64,000 nt of DNA from Flavobacterium enshiense (GTDB taxonomy: Bacteria > Bacteroidota > Bacteroidia > Flavobacteriales > Flavobacteriaceae), in NCBI RefSeq assembly GCF_022836875.1, contig NZ_CP090376.1, positions 2,914,001-2,978,000 on the forward strand, given 5' to 3'. Made by a program: the position numbers and the translations under genes. The notes below the pieces were generated by a model that worked only from the letters and a program-made list of their open reading frames with translations, did no database searches and was not told where the DNA came from. Positions 46,301-55,535 of this stretch are shown piece by piece (positions within the stretch are counted from its first letter, which is position 1; every line of letters begins with the position of its first letter).

Positions 46301-49300
46301 CAACTGATAAATTTGCATTCGCTGCGCTTGGCTCAATTACAACACCAAACAATCCATTTGCCATAGAAGAATAGGAAATTGGAGTGCCTGCAGCAATTGC
46401 TCCAGTAGCTGGTCTATCCAATGTTAATGTAATTGCAGGCGGACTTCCTACACCCCCAACAGAAACTGTTTGAATTTTCGTTCCCGGAACAATATTAGCG
46501 TGTCCGGACACTACCTGCCCAGCTTCAAAAATGTTATACGTTCCTGTTATGTTGATCGTGTTAAGAGTAGCTGCACCAATAGTTCCGTTAACCGAAAAAG
46601 TACCTGCTGCACCAGCTGTATTAACATTAAAACTCGAAATTGATGTACCTGTAATTGGAGTACCAATATTTACAAGTGGGTCAACAATCGTAATTTTTCC
46701 TCCTGTCAAATCCAGGTTAGATGTTTCAATTTTACAAGAAGCACCTCCAAAAGCAACAGAAGTTGCAGGGTTACCATTATCATTACTGTCAATCACTATA
46801 TCCCCACCCGTTTGGTTGAAGAAACTTCCGTTTTTATGAGCAACAAAACCGTTCACTTTTAAATTACCGGCAATCATAGCATGTGTACCGTTGTTGATGA
46901 AAGCAGCATTATTAAGGTTGTTTGCACAATTACCTACTGTCATTGTACTGGTACCTGCATTGTTAGTCAATGTACCACCTTTTGCGATAATTACACCTGC
47001 AGCATTAGCTGTAGCCGATACCGTAACATTATGACCGCTAGCGATAGTTACTACATTGCTACAAGTCGGAACAACACCTCCAACCCATGTTGAAGTACTG
47101 TTCCAGTTACCAGATGTAAGAGAAGTAATTCCTGTAGCTGTATCCAAGCTAGATGCGTTACTAACTCCAACATATAAAGGAGCTGTAGTTAAATCTGCCA
47201 CAGTTAAACCGTTTCTGAAGATAAATGGCTGAGCTGTTCCGTCCTGATGCGTACCAGGCATTGCAGTTGTAAGATACATCAATCTTGAAGTACCGTCGAT
47301 AGCTTCATAAGCTCCGTTTGCATATATACCAACTCTATTAGTCGGTGTTGTAGCGTTAGGCACATAAATTAAAGCCGGACCAGATGGCACAGCGTTACTG
47401 TTCGGAGTTGAGAATGCCCAATTTCCGTCATATCTTTTATTAATAGTATAACCACCATCTGCAACAGAAAGGCTTCCTGTCACAGTGTTTGCATTAGTAT
47501 ATGTAATAGCAACCTCACCGTTAGTAGCTGGATTAGCATCCGCCAAGAAATACACTGATCTGTCTGAACCACTCGTACCATTAATAAATGGATACCAAAA
47601 TGCCTTAGCATTATTATCTGTTCCAGGATATTCTGTACCTGGCTGCACAAGTTTTGTACTTCCTGAACTCATAAATCTGGATACTGTACCGCTTATAAAA
47701 CCAGAACCCGGAGCAATATTCATATTATTACTGCTTATAGAACCGAAGTTTCCAATAACAAATCTTTTTCCGGAAGAAACACTTATTCTACCACTGGTTA
47801 AAGTTATAGACGTTCTAAGTCTAACTCCATCAGCATTCCACACAACGTTCGGTGTTGCAGTAGAGGTATTGGTAACTTCAAGCTGATTTAAAACACCGTC
47901 CACGTTAGAAAAAGTGTTTACACCTGCTGCAGATCCACCTACGAAACCGCCCGTGGCAACAGTTATTGTTTGAAGAGTAGAACCATTAAGCGTTAAACGA
48001 CCTTGTAAAGCGGTAGAACCACCAACACTACTGTCAAATCTGGCTGTTGTACCTACATTTAAATTACGTCCTAATTTTAAGTACTTACCATTGGCACCAT
48101 CATGATTATTAAATCTTGATCCGCCGGCAGAAAGAGTCAAATCCCGAGCAACAGTAAATTCATCCATTATATTGCTCGTAGCAAATTGTACTAAGGTATT
48201 CGTTCCCGACAAGAACAAAGCATCAGCTCCAGAATATCTTGAGTCTATCATAACCACCTCGCCATCATCATTAAGAACTGCAGTATCGGCAGGGGTCGGT
48301 ACATTTCCACCTTCCCAAGTGCCAGGCTGTGACCAAAGTCCGGAATGAGCACAATTAATTTCTTCAGGTACTCTTGAGACAAGTGAAATATTATCAATAG
48401 CCGCCGGAGGAACTGTTCCTGCCGTCGTACCATTAGTCCATACGAAAATCAATCGGAAAGGAGTCCCTGCGAAAGATTTAGGAATAAATGCTGTATTTTT
48501 AGTAGTAGCGACCTGTGTAGCTGAATTGAACGAAATCAACGTAGCACCCGGCCATGAAACACCATAAGCCATAGGTCCTGTCACCTGAGTATTGGTACCC
48601 GCCACTGGTTGTGTAATAGGGGCCACCCATACTTGCCATCCAGCACCGAAAGTCGGAGCAGATTTCACATCAAAAGTCAGTGTCATTGCATTTTGAATAG
48701 AAGGAACGTTTGTGATATCTCTGTAGAAATAAACCGTTCTGTTCCCTGAGTAACCTCCATAAGAATTGGTAACACCATTATCATTGGTTACATAAGCAGC
48801 ATTACCTGAGATTCCAGATCCAGTTGCTGAAAATGATAACGTTTGTGCAGTGGCAAACGCGGCACTATTGATAGAAGCTTTTGACAATCCTAATGCAGTA
48901 CCATTAATACTCGCTACATAGGTATCAGCTCCAATAAAACCGGCAACAGGGGCAATTAACATCCCCACAGAAATATTTGGATTTGCTGCGGCTAAAGTAA
49001 TTGAATACGTATTAGCAGCAATAGAAGCTGTAGTCATCTGTGATGTTGCCACACTGATACCGCCTCCTGAAGTTTTCCCAAAACCTAAAGTAACTGTACC
49101 TAAAGTAGCAGTTGCGTTTTGAGATAAAGTTAAAGTTGTACCGGCTATACTAGCCACGAAAGTATTGGCAGGAATATTATCTCCATAAACAATCATACCC
49201 TGAAGGATGTTTGCATTGGCAGCGGTCAGCGTTACATCTGTCGAACCATTGGTGATTGCTCCCACTGATGTGGTTCCTGAGGCAGCAGTTCCAACGGCCC

Positions 49301-49538
49301 ACTTGATGGGACCGGTCCCCTCGTTGGCAACTGTCCATCCATTTGCCGCGAAAGTGTTTCCGGAATTAAATCCTCCCTCTGCGGCGGGATTGATTATCGT
49401 AGTTTGTTGAGCAAACGAATTGTTTGAAAAACAAAAAAGCGATAATGCGACAACCGTTCCATGGAGGAGTCGGTTTTCTTTTTTTAAGCCAAAGTAATCA
49501 AATACTTTGCCGAGTCGTAATTTTTTTTGCATAATCAT
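43311..49538 (-). CDS. Giant surface protein with repeat modules and T9SS type A sorting domain
   Basis: 2075 residues from the ATG at 49538 (MIMQKKLRLGKVFDYFGLKK); the next codon pair offers an ATG at 49532, and the frame from 49661 is implausible. The signal peptide ends at SNNSFAQ after an unusually long n-region. The chain holds at least five copies of a ~65-residue module with the pattern TLTAANPNI..GM.V.G..IP..T.V..I.GT.LTLS (two near ~40-240, three in the middle). It also contains beta-helix-like GGxIxxxxNxN stretches, an Ig-like module (SVCAGQSVTLSLTTPTTG) and a C-terminal T9SS type A domain (LKYFPNPVNDQLTITAKDVI, VYNLLGQQLKAL, FFKVIKR). Exported by the T9SS, probably surface-bound or released. 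It is followed by a strong terminator. Confidence 0.85.
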   Translation of the reverse strand: MIMQKKLRLGKVFDYFGLKKENRLLHGTVVALSLFCFSNNSFAQQTTIINPAAEGGFNSGNTFAANGWTVANEGTGPIKWAVGTAASGTTSVGAITNGSTDVTLTAANANILQGMIVYGDNIPANTFVASIAGTTLTLSQNATATLGTVTLGFGKTSGGGISVATSQMTTASIAANTYSITLAAANPNISVGMLIAPVAGFIGADTYVASINGTALGLSKASINSAAFATAQTLSFSATGSGISGNAAYVTNDNGVTNSYGGYSGNRTVYFYRDITNVPSIQNAMTLTFDVKSAPTFGAGWQVWVAPITQPVAGTNTQVTGPMAYGVSWPGATLISFNSATQVATTKNTAFIPKSFAGTPFRLIFVWTNGTTAGTVPPAAIDNISLVSRVPEEINCAHSGLWSQPGTWEGGNVPTPADTAVLNDDGEVVMIDSRYSGADALFLSGTNTLVQFATSNIMDEFTVARDLTLSAGGSRFNNHDGANGKYLKLGRNLNVGTTARFDSSVGGSTALQGRLTLNGSTLQTITVATGGFVGGSAAGVNTFSNVDGVLNQLEVTNTSTATPNVVWNADGVRLRTSITLTSGRISVSSGKRFVIGNFGSISSNNMNIAPGSGFISGTVSRFMSSGSTKLVQPGTEYPGTDNNAKAFWYPFINGTSGSDRSVYFLADANPATNGEVAITYTNANTVTGSLSVADGGYTINKRYDGNWAFSTPNSNAVPSGPALIYVPNATTPTNRVGIYANGAYEAIDGTSRLMYLTTAMPGTHQDGTAQPFIFRNGLTVADLTTAPLYVGVSNASSLDTATGITSLTSGNWNSTSTWVGGVVPTCSNVVTIASGHNVTVSATANAAGVIIAKGGTLTNNAGTSTMTVGNCANNLNNAAFINNGTHAMIAGNLKVNGFVAHKNGSFFNQTGGDIVIDSNDNGNPATSVAFGGASCKIETSNLDLTGGKITIVDPLVNIGTPITGTSISSFNVNTAGAAGTFSVNGTIGAATLNTINITGTYNIFEAGQVVSGHANIVPGTKIQTVSVGGVGSPPAITLTLDRPATGAIAAGTPISYSSMANGLFGVVIEPSAANANLSVGQSVSGTGIPVGAKITALAFNGLGTNFVGKVTLSAAVSDLGTSPITAQQPITIAGVNPGASTVTLTAVNPNIVAGMNVSGSGIKPGTFLTDVTGAKLTLSEPIQAGAPSPLVMDFHVSNAQSSGSFIYASPNNYATGLNHTLQIGDGVSTHSSSLMTNGFNCQFQAAGGLFSLGNLIVNNAPNGADRFMNVSSNNVNNQYNMNVQNAFTVTAGSVFKKTFSNATVYVGGNIVNNGTINFPSGSTLLYLGNFINGVAVPTALPQTISGSGVFATNQWALTPGITNGSFPSLQVNNTSAQGVTISVPNFRLLSGVILTNGIVHTSAAYPIYVGNPDVTASTPTSGTFSGGSATSYIDGPAVHANMSSATMTQSKLFPLGKNGKYLPILIASTGGVELMAEAFDTNSGTVNATNVSNLSANRWKVTRVGSAGTFTGYNVRLASSSPVVTASNIIVHSATENGTYDIVSTPASATTFDAAHFSIPAFPSIVLATNQTGGFLGNFAYAEGPACTGTPTPGATVASSSSVCAGQSVTLSLTTPTTGALVTYQWQSSVNAGPMTNIAGATAATYVATPTANTSYQCIVTCSGSSGTSTPVAVTTVASSVTVTGTSMCTGGTANLSAAGSAILNWYDAPTGGNLVNEGTNFTPTVSQTTTYYVASGSVSSNGSANTAAFGGTAASSAVYKGISFDAVNTFELKTVTVYPKNTASLTPITVGLFDANGNVVSGTNQVTFTPTLNTGTMGSVSQVVTLNYTIPVGKDYRLVVTNGLVAANNTLGNSTGVIDYPSTNGPIRLTGNVSGLNDAIVVTDNTTNVFHNLTYEEVCEALRVPVTATVVNTQAPTAAATQDACATKTIADFIVNGGSATASGLTWYADSALGFTIPTTTPAVLGTTYYVSQTISGCEGPRTGITAGGTCLSTEDFKIAELKYFPNPVNDQLTITAKDVITRIEVYNLLGQQLKALDTTTNNVQMNFGGFASSTYLVKVYSEDHVDFFKVIKR

Positions 49539-49982
49539 ACATTTTGGTTTAAATGTTAAAGACGTGAAATTATATATTACATACATATATAATAATAGCA
49601 ATTCTTTCAAAATTCGGTAATTTTGAAACTCTAAAATACAAAACAAAGCCTTCAACAACAATGTAATACAAAAAAAATCGACGAGAGTTAACTTTTTCTG
49701 GTTTTATAGCATCTTCACACAATTTTGTAGTCCTTTTTAGGCATTCCTTTGGGCTTTTGTAGGATATTGATTGGTAAAAAAAGCAGACGGGATTTCAAAG
49801 AAAGTAAGAAAGCTGATTTCTTCAGAAGATTGAAACAGCCACTCCTGTAGTATAATTTTGAGAAATAAAAATAACAAGCCTTAACCTGTTATGCAACAAG
49901 AGGTCTTTATTAATTATAGAAATTCAGAAGATAAAAGCAGCCGATTGAAGTCCTTTTTCGGCACCCGAAAAGAATAAAACGC
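49539..49982. other. Gene-free stretch upstream of the type A giant
   Basis: No gene found. A short stem TTTTCGG / CCGAAAA (49955-49961 with 49965-49971) lies just past the TPR gene's stop and may end it, though without a T-run on the minus strand. No convincing promoter for the type A gene was seen in the AT-rich sequence before 49538. Confidence 0.45.
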
Positions 49983-51170
49983 CTAAGCCCTATTTTGATC
50001 CTGGAGCATCTTTTCGCCCTGCAGGTTTTTAATCATTTCTTCTAGTTCCACAATGTTTCTTTTTGCTTTCCTGGTCGAAACCAGAAAGAAAAACATCAGG
50101 AACATTAAAATGAAAATAACAACTATTATACGATACACATAACCCGGAATCTCACTTTTAAACCTGTTTTCATTTTCCTTTTCAATTGCATTGAGGGAGT
50201 CGCTGGCCGATTTTCGTTCGCGTTCCATCACCTCATTTTGAATCTCCAGGAATTTCAAATGGTATTTTTTATATTGGTCCCAATCATTAACCGCTAGATA
50301 ATTCTCAGACAAACCTTTATAGATTTCCTGATTCAGGATCAAATCATCGACACTGCTCGAAATTGATTGCGCCTCATGTAATAAAGAAATGGCTTGATTA
50401 TACTTTCCCTCGATGGTATATACCTGTGCCAGTCCTTTTTGGGCAAATGCCTGCAAACTGTTCGCCTTCATCATCTTTGCATAAGTTATCGACTCCAGAA
50501 AGCTCTTTGTGGCTGATGCATTATTAGACATCATCAAATAACAGTTTCCTTTATTATACTTTGCAATACTGATCACATTGGCATGGCCTTTTAAATCTTT
50601 GGATTTAAGAATTTCATTAATTCCTCTGTCAAAAAAGTTAATAGCGATGGCACAGTTTAATTTTTCTTTATAGATAAAACCTCTCACTACATAATTAATC
50701 CCAAGACTAACAAGAACAGAATCCCGCTTGGAATACTCCAAACACAGCTTTTCCGCCTGATCAAGGTACTGAATCGCCTTATCGTAAATTTTCAACTGAT
50801 GATATTGAATCCCTGTTTTGGTAACGATAGATATTTTCAGGCGTTTATTCTTTGTCTTAGGCAAAAGCTCATTGGCCTTAATAACATATTCCAGTGATTT
50901 CTGATAATCCCTCTTTGAAGAATAACCATCCGAAATCAATTTATAAATAAGGATTTTAATGTCAACATCATTTCCATTTCCCGCTTCTTTCAAAAGTTGC
51001 TTTCCAGTTGCAATCACTCTATCGGGATTCTTATACATCTCGGAAGAACTCTGTCTAATGATACTGTCCAATCGTTTAACATCAGTATCCTGAGCATTAG
51101 ATTTCAAACCTAACAACAATAACCCTATGATAAGGAAACCCGAAAAAAATATTTGGATGCTATGTTTCAT
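49983..51170 (-). CDS. TPR protein with one membrane helix and no DNA-binding domain
   Basis: 395 residues. Signal peptide MKHSIQIFFSGFLIIGLLLL ending near SNA, then ~290 residues of tetratricopeptide-like helices (YSSKRDYQKSLEYVIKANEL, YHQLKIYDKAIQYLDQAEKL, GKYNQAISLLHEAQSI). A membrane helix follows at ~345-365 (IIVVIFILMFLMFFFLVS) and a short coiled tail of ~30 residues (IVELEEMIKNLQGEKMLQDQ). The layout equals the sensor half of the neighbouring TPR-AraC regulator, cut before the helix-turn-helix. The two lie 11 nt apart in one operon. It may act as a co-sensor or antagonist of the regulator (inference). No remnant of an HTH was found after its stop. Confidence 0.8.
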   Translation of the reverse strand: MKHSIQIFFSGFLIIGLLLLGLKSNAQDTDVKRLDSIIRQSSSEMYKNPDRVIATGKQLLKEAGNGNDVDIKILIYKLISDGYSSKRDYQKSLEYVIKANELLPKTKNKRLKISIVTKTGIQYHQLKIYDKAIQYLDQAEKLCLEYSKRDSVLVSLGINYVVRGFIYKEKLNCAIAINFFDRGINEILKSKDLKGHANVISIAKYNKGNCYLMMSNNASATKSFLESITYAKMMKANSLQAFAQKGLAQVYTIEGKYNQAISLLHEAQSISSSVDDLILNQEIYKGLSENYLAVNDWDQYKKYHLKFLEIQNEVMERERKSASDSLNAIEKENENRFKSEIPGYVYRIIVVIFILMFLMFFFLVSTRKAKRNIVELEEMIKNLQGEKMLQDQNRA

Positions 51171-51181
51171 GGATTCTGATT

Positions 51182-52777
51182 TTAAGAAGGGACACTGTTT
51201 TCCTTTTCGTTTTTCAAAAGTTCTATAAAGGTTACAGGCGCTAACCCTGTTATGGATTTAAAAACCGTTGCAAAACTGCTGTGAGAAGAGAATCCGCTGG
51301 CTTCCGCAAGATAACTTATCTTGTAATTCATATAATTAGGATCCGATTTTAACTTCTCCACAATATAGTTGATGCGTAACTTATTAATGTAGGTATTAAA
51401 ATTCACCTGATAGTGCTTATTGATTACTTCCGAAAGGTATTTGATGTTAGTGTCAAACTGCCCGGCCAAAAGAGCAAGCGACATATCGTTGTTGACAAAA
51501 CGCGTTGAGTTTTCGAATCGTTTCAATTTATTCAACAACAGCTGTTCTGTCTCCTCAGGAATAGAGCTTTTTTTGGATGGTTCTTTTTTAACCGCTTCTT
51601 TCTTTTCCGGTTGACGCAAGACAAGATTACTTCTGGTGATTTCAAGATAACTGATAATCTCCTTCAAACGTTTCTGATCCCATTGAAAACGGAACCAAAA
51701 CCCCGCTGAAATCAATACCGCGATTATAAACACGCCTAATATCAGATAAAAACCGCGAAAGTACCCCTCCCGTTTAGCCTGATACATATTTTCATAATCT
51801 TTAGTGATTAAATTATAAGCCGTATTAAGCGATTCCTGTCCGATGTTTTCAATCTCTGCATTAGTGTTAAGGAAATCTGTATTATAAAATTTATAATTTG
51901 CCTTATCATTTAAAACTATATAATTGTCAATGAGATTTCGATTTATGTCTCTTAACAAATAAATATTATTTAAATCCTTTGCCGTTTTCAGAGCCTTAAG
52001 TAGTTGTGGTACCGCCAGATTATGGGCTTTCTTATGAAAATTCACATTGGCCAGCCCCATTAAAGCGAAGGCTTCTGCATAACTGTTTTTGTCTTTACCT
52101 TTTGCTGAAAGCTGATGTGCCCTATTAAAATTCCGGTACCCTTTTTCAAAGTCATTTAAACCCAGATAAACGCGGCCTTTCGAAAGGGAGAACCATAAAT
52201 CAAAATAAGGATACTGTTTGGAGGCTTCATCAATCTGATTGGCATTTTTATCAATCATTTCCATGGCTCCCTTGAAGTTTTGCCTATCTGCCTGGACTCC
52301 TATTTTCTCAAGAAGTATCAAAGCGCGACAATATTTTTTTTCGTTTTCGTCGCTCATGGAAGCAAGCATATTCTCTGCTCCCTCAAAATATTTCTGAGCC
52401 TGGCTGTCAAGATACAATTTCTGTAATATTTCAGATTTTGCGACAGTCGCTTTTATAAATGTAAAAGTTTCTGCGCCGGTATTTTGTTCATTCACTTCAA
52501 ACAAATGAACAAGCGCTTTGCTGTAATCTCCCTTTACTTTGTATATTTCGGCTATCAGTAAATTAATCTGGCTTTTTTCCGTTTCCGATGTGGTTTTCGA
52601 CAAAAGGTGCTGTGCGATCTTCAGCGCTTCATCCGGCTTACTGTAAACCAATGATTCCGACTCCTTAAACAGCAGCGGTTCGTCGATAGTATTTTGTGCT
52701 CCGACAGTTATTGAGAAAAATACTGCGCTGGCAACAAGGACAACAAAAAAATTAAACGGAACACGGAAATACCTCAT
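51182..52777 (-). CDS. TPR-membrane-AraC family transcriptional regulator
   Basis: 531 residues. A signal or anchor sequence, a periplasmic TPR region (~30-320, for example YSKPDEALKIAQHLLSKTTS, KVKGDYSKALVHLFEV), one membrane helix at ~340-365 (GFYLILGVFIIAVLISAGFW), a charged linker, and a C-terminal AraC/XylS domain with two helix-turn-helix units (MSLALLAGQFDTNIKYLSEV, YLAEASGFSSHSSFATVF then KSITGLAPVTFI). The design is like hybrid sensors that read a periplasmic cue through TPRs and act on DNA from the inner membrane. It is divergent from the TonB receptor gene, with both promoters in the 378-nt gap, so the receptor operon is its likely target. First gene of an operon with 49983-51170. 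Confidence 0.88.
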   Translation of the reverse strand: MRYFRVPFNFFVVLVASAVFFSITVGAQNTIDEPLLFKESESLVYSKPDEALKIAQHLLSKTTSETEKSQINLLIAEIYKVKGDYSKALVHLFEVNEQNTGAETFTFIKATVAKSEILQKLYLDSQAQKYFEGAENMLASMSDENEKKYCRALILLEKIGVQADRQNFKGAMEMIDKNANQIDEASKQYPYFDLWFSLSKGRVYLGLNDFEKGYRNFNRAHQLSAKGKDKNSYAEAFALMGLANVNFHKKAHNLAVPQLLKALKTAKDLNNIYLLRDINRNLIDNYIVLNDKANYKFYNTDFLNTNAEIENIGQESLNTAYNLITKDYENMYQAKREGYFRGFYLILGVFIIAVLISAGFWFRFQWDQKRLKEIISYLEITRSNLVLRQPEKKEAVKKEPSKKSSIPEETEQLLLNKLKRFENSTRFVNNDMSLALLAGQFDTNIKYLSEVINKHYQVNFNTYINKLRINYIVEKLKSDPNYMNYKISYLAEASGFSSHSSFATVFKSITGLAPVTFIELLKNEKENSVPS

Positions 52778-52835
52778 TAGCCTTTTGGTTCGTATTTAGT
52801 TTCAAGTATTATTACTAACTCACACTTATTATTTG

Positions 52836-52865
52836 CAAATTTATCATTTATAAAAACGCAATCAA
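52836..52865 (-). promoter_or_regulatory. Promoter of the TPR-AraC operon
   Basis: Minus strand: TTG (52865-52863), 19-nt spacer, TAAATTTG (52843-52836). 58 nt before the ATG at 52777. Confidence 0.6.
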
Positions 52866-53058
52866 CACCTTGTTAAAAGTAGGGATATAATGTCGAAATT
52901 ACTGCATTTTTAAAATCTTTCTTTTGCTTTTCTCGTGTTTTTACCATATAGATACACAATTTGTTTCAAAAATAAAAATACAGCAGCATTTTAACAATTA
53001 TTGCCGGTGTCATTTTTTAACACAATATTTTTTTTTGTAATTTTTTCACAGAAACTAA

Positions 53059-53088
53059 TTGAAAAGCGAAGAGTTTTCGCTAACTTTA
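53059..53088 (+). promoter_or_regulatory. Promoter of the TonB-receptor operon
   Basis: TTG (53059-53061), 19-nt spacer, TAACTTTA (53081-53088, one base off the consensus). The off-consensus -7 fits a promoter needing an activator (inference). Confidence 0.55.
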
Positions 53089-53155
53089 TTACTTCTTCAT
53101 TACCACTCATTTTTATTAAAATCAATGTCTTTAACAGCGGTTAAAAGGTATCCTT

Positions 53156-55531
53156 ATGGCCTATTTCAAAAAAATAGCAGTACTATTTTTTACACTTTTT
53201 ATTTTTTCAGACGCCCTGGCTCAGGAAAAATTTACGGTGAGCGGAATAATGTCGGATTCTAAAACCAATGAAACATTAATAAGCGTAAACATTCAGGTAA
53301 AAAACACGAAAATAACCACATTTACGAATGAATACGGCTTCTATTCACTTACACTTCCTGAAGGGAAATACACATTGATCATAACCAGCGTAGGATACCA
53401 TACCATCGAACGGGAAATAGACCTCATCGAAAATTTAACCCTTAATTACTCCCTGAAACCAGAAACCAAACAACTTGACGAAATTGTAATAGCCAGCAAG
53501 CAAAGAGCTAATATTCGAAAACCGGAAATGAGCACTAACAAATTATCCATTGCAACCATAAAGCAGATGCCTGTGGTTTTAGGAGAAGTTGACGTCATAA
53601 AATCGCTTTTATACCTTCCGGGGGTTACAAATGCCGGTGAAGGACAATCAGGTTTTAATGTTCGCGGCGGGGCTGCCGACCAGAATCTTATTTTACTGGA
53701 TGAAGCCACAATTTACAATTCCTCACATGTATTCGGCCTTTTTTCAGTATTCAATCCCGATGCGATTAAAGACCTGAAATTATACAAAGGAGGAATTCCT
53801 GCGCGTTTTGGAGGCCGTGCTTCTTCTGTTCTGGATATTTATCAGAAAGACGGAAACAGCAACCATCTGAGTCTTAACGGAGGAATTGGATTGATTTCCA
53901 GCCGATTACTAATTGAAGGCCCCATTGTAAAAGAAAAAGGCTCCTTTCTTGTTGGGGGACGTGGATCGTACGCCCATCTTTTTCTGAAATTGACTGATAA
54001 TAAAAACTCGGCCTACTTCTATGATGTAAATGCCAAGCTCCATTATACACTTAATAAAGATGACAATCTGTATCTCTCCGGGTATTTCGGTCGTGATTTT
54101 TTTATAATGGATAAAACGTTTTCAAACACCTATGGCAACACTACAATTAACCTGCGCTGGAATCACCTGTACAATAAAAAATTGTTTTCAAACCTGTCTG
54201 CAATTTACACTGATTATTACTACGGTCTGGTCCTCGATTTTATGTCCTTCGACTGGAAATCAGGGATCCGTAATTACAACGTGAAATACGATCTGAAGCA
54301 TTATTTATCCGATAAGGTCAAATTAAACTATGGCATTAACACCAACTACTATGATTTCAATCCCGGGACGATCGAACCGACAGACAGCGGGTCTCCTGTA
54401 AACAGTCAACAACTGGATAAAAAATATGCTTTTGAACCGGCTTTATATCTGGATATTGAACATAATGTAAGCTCTAAGATTTCCCTATCCTATGGCTTAC
54501 GCTACAGCATGTTCTACCGCCTTGGAAAATCAACGGTAAACTACTATGAAAATGATCAGCCTGTTACCTACAACGAAGAATTAAAAATTTACGAAAAAGG
54601 TGTTCCTATTACAACAAAATATTTCGGAACAAATGAAAAAATTGCCCAATACGATAATCTGGAGCCGCGTTTTGCAGTTTCCTATGAAATCAACAAAAAT
54701 CAATCCGTTAAGGCGAGTTATCACAGAATGGCCCAATATCTTCAATTGGTTTCAAATACCTCTTCACCAACTCCGTTGGATGTCTGGACACCGAGTGATA
54801 ACTACATAAAACCACAGCTCGCAGATCAGTTCGCAGTCGGTTATTTCAGAAATTTCAAAGATGATGATTATACGGTTGAAGTTGAAGGATACTATAAAAC
54901 AATAAAGAACAGAATGGATTATATCGATGGGGCCGATTTAATCGCAAATGAAGCCATAGAACAGGTAATCCTTAACGGTGAGATGCGATGTTATGGTCTT
55001 GAGTTTTTAATTCGAAGAAACACCGGTAATTTAACCGGATGGATAGCTTATACCCTATCCAAATCAGAACAAAAAACCCCCGGAAGAACTCCGACAGAAA
55101 TTGGAATCAATAATGGGGATTGGTATGATTCTGCCTATGACAAGCCACATAATCTGGCCATAACCGGAAATTACAAACTGAGTAAAAAATGGACTTTAAA
55201 TTCGGGGTTTACTTTACAAAGTGGTCAACCCGTAACTTACCCCAGAGGAAAATATGTTTTTCAGGACATCATTATCCCAAGCTACAACTCTCGAAACGAT
55301 GACCGATTACCCGCCTATCACCGTTTGGACGTTGCTGCAATTTTGACACCAAAAGCAAAAAAAGAAAGACGATGGAAAAGTGAATGGGTTTTCGGGATTT
55401 ACAACATTTACAACAGACAAAATGCTGCATCAATAAGTTTCCGCCAAAACGGCGACACAGGTGCCAACGAAGCTGTAAGGCTTTCTATATACGGTATCGT
55501 TCCGTCGGTTTCTTATAATTTTAAATATTAA
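53156..55531 (+). CDS. TonB-dependent outer-membrane receptor
   Basis: 791 residues with a signal peptide (MAYFKKIAVLFFTLFIFSDA, ending LAQ). An N-terminal CarboxypepD_reg-like domain (~23-105: FTVSGIMSDSKTNETLISVN) precedes the plug (~120-230: MPVVLGEVDVIKSLLYLPGV, GFNVRGGAADQNLILLDEAT) and a 22-strand barrel. The barrel closes with LSIYGIVPSVSYNFKY. It imports a ligand with energy from TonB; the ligand is unknown. The ATG is used because it begins the signal peptide. The stop is 4 nt before the DUF4249 lipoprotein gene, a pairing common in Bacteroidota, where the lipoprotein is thought to be the receptor's surface or periplasmic partner. Confidence 0.92.
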   Translation: MAYFKKIAVLFFTLFIFSDALAQEKFTVSGIMSDSKTNETLISVNIQVKNTKITTFTNEYGFYSLTLPEGKYTLIITSVGYHTIEREIDLIENLTLNYSLKPETKQLDEIVIASKQRANIRKPEMSTNKLSIATIKQMPVVLGEVDVIKSLLYLPGVTNAGEGQSGFNVRGGAADQNLILLDEATIYNSSHVFGLFSVFNPDAIKDLKLYKGGIPARFGGRASSVLDIYQKDGNSNHLSLNGGIGLISSRLLIEGPIVKEKGSFLVGGRGSYAHLFLKLTDNKNSAYFYDVNAKLHYTLNKDDNLYLSGYFGRDFFIMDKTFSNTYGNTTINLRWNHLYNKKLFSNLSAIYTDYYYGLVLDFMSFDWKSGIRNYNVKYDLKHYLSDKVKLNYGINTNYYDFNPGTIEPTDSGSPVNSQQLDKKYAFEPALYLDIEHNVSSKISLSYGLRYSMFYRLGKSTVNYYENDQPVTYNEELKIYEKGVPITTKYFGTNEKIAQYDNLEPRFAVSYEINKNQSVKASYHRMAQYLQLVSNTSSPTPLDVWTPSDNYIKPQLADQFAVGYFRNFKDDDYTVEVEGYYKTIKNRMDYIDGADLIANEAIEQVILNGEMRCYGLEFLIRRNTGNLTGWIAYTLSKSEQKTPGRTPTEIGINNGDWYDSAYDKPHNLAITGNYKLSKKWTLNSGFTLQSGQPVTYPRGKYVFQDIIIPSYNSRNDDRLPAYHRLDVAAILTPKAKKERRWKSEWVFGIYNIYNRQNAASISFRQNGDTGANEAVRLSIYGIVPSVSYNFKY

Positions 55532-55535
55532 GAAC

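Larger units (their letters stand above)
52778..53155. other. Divergent promoter region between the AraC regulator and TonB receptor genes
   Basis: No gene. It holds the minus-strand promoter at 52836-52865 and the plus-strand promoter at 53059-53088. I saw no strong palindrome that would be an obvious operator. Confidence 0.55.

Noticed and set aside
47485..47886. 133-codon plus-strand frame, with others such as 46531-46839 and 46117-46374
   Set aside because: Shadows of the repetitive minus-strand giant gene at 43311-49538; low-complexity Val/Pro/Thr-rich text mirrors its codons.
49983..51170. Truncated AraC regulator (pseudogene)
   Set aside because: The protein ends in a coherent coiled tail, and no helix-turn-helix remnant was found in the frames checked just past its stop, so it looks like an intact gene without the domain.
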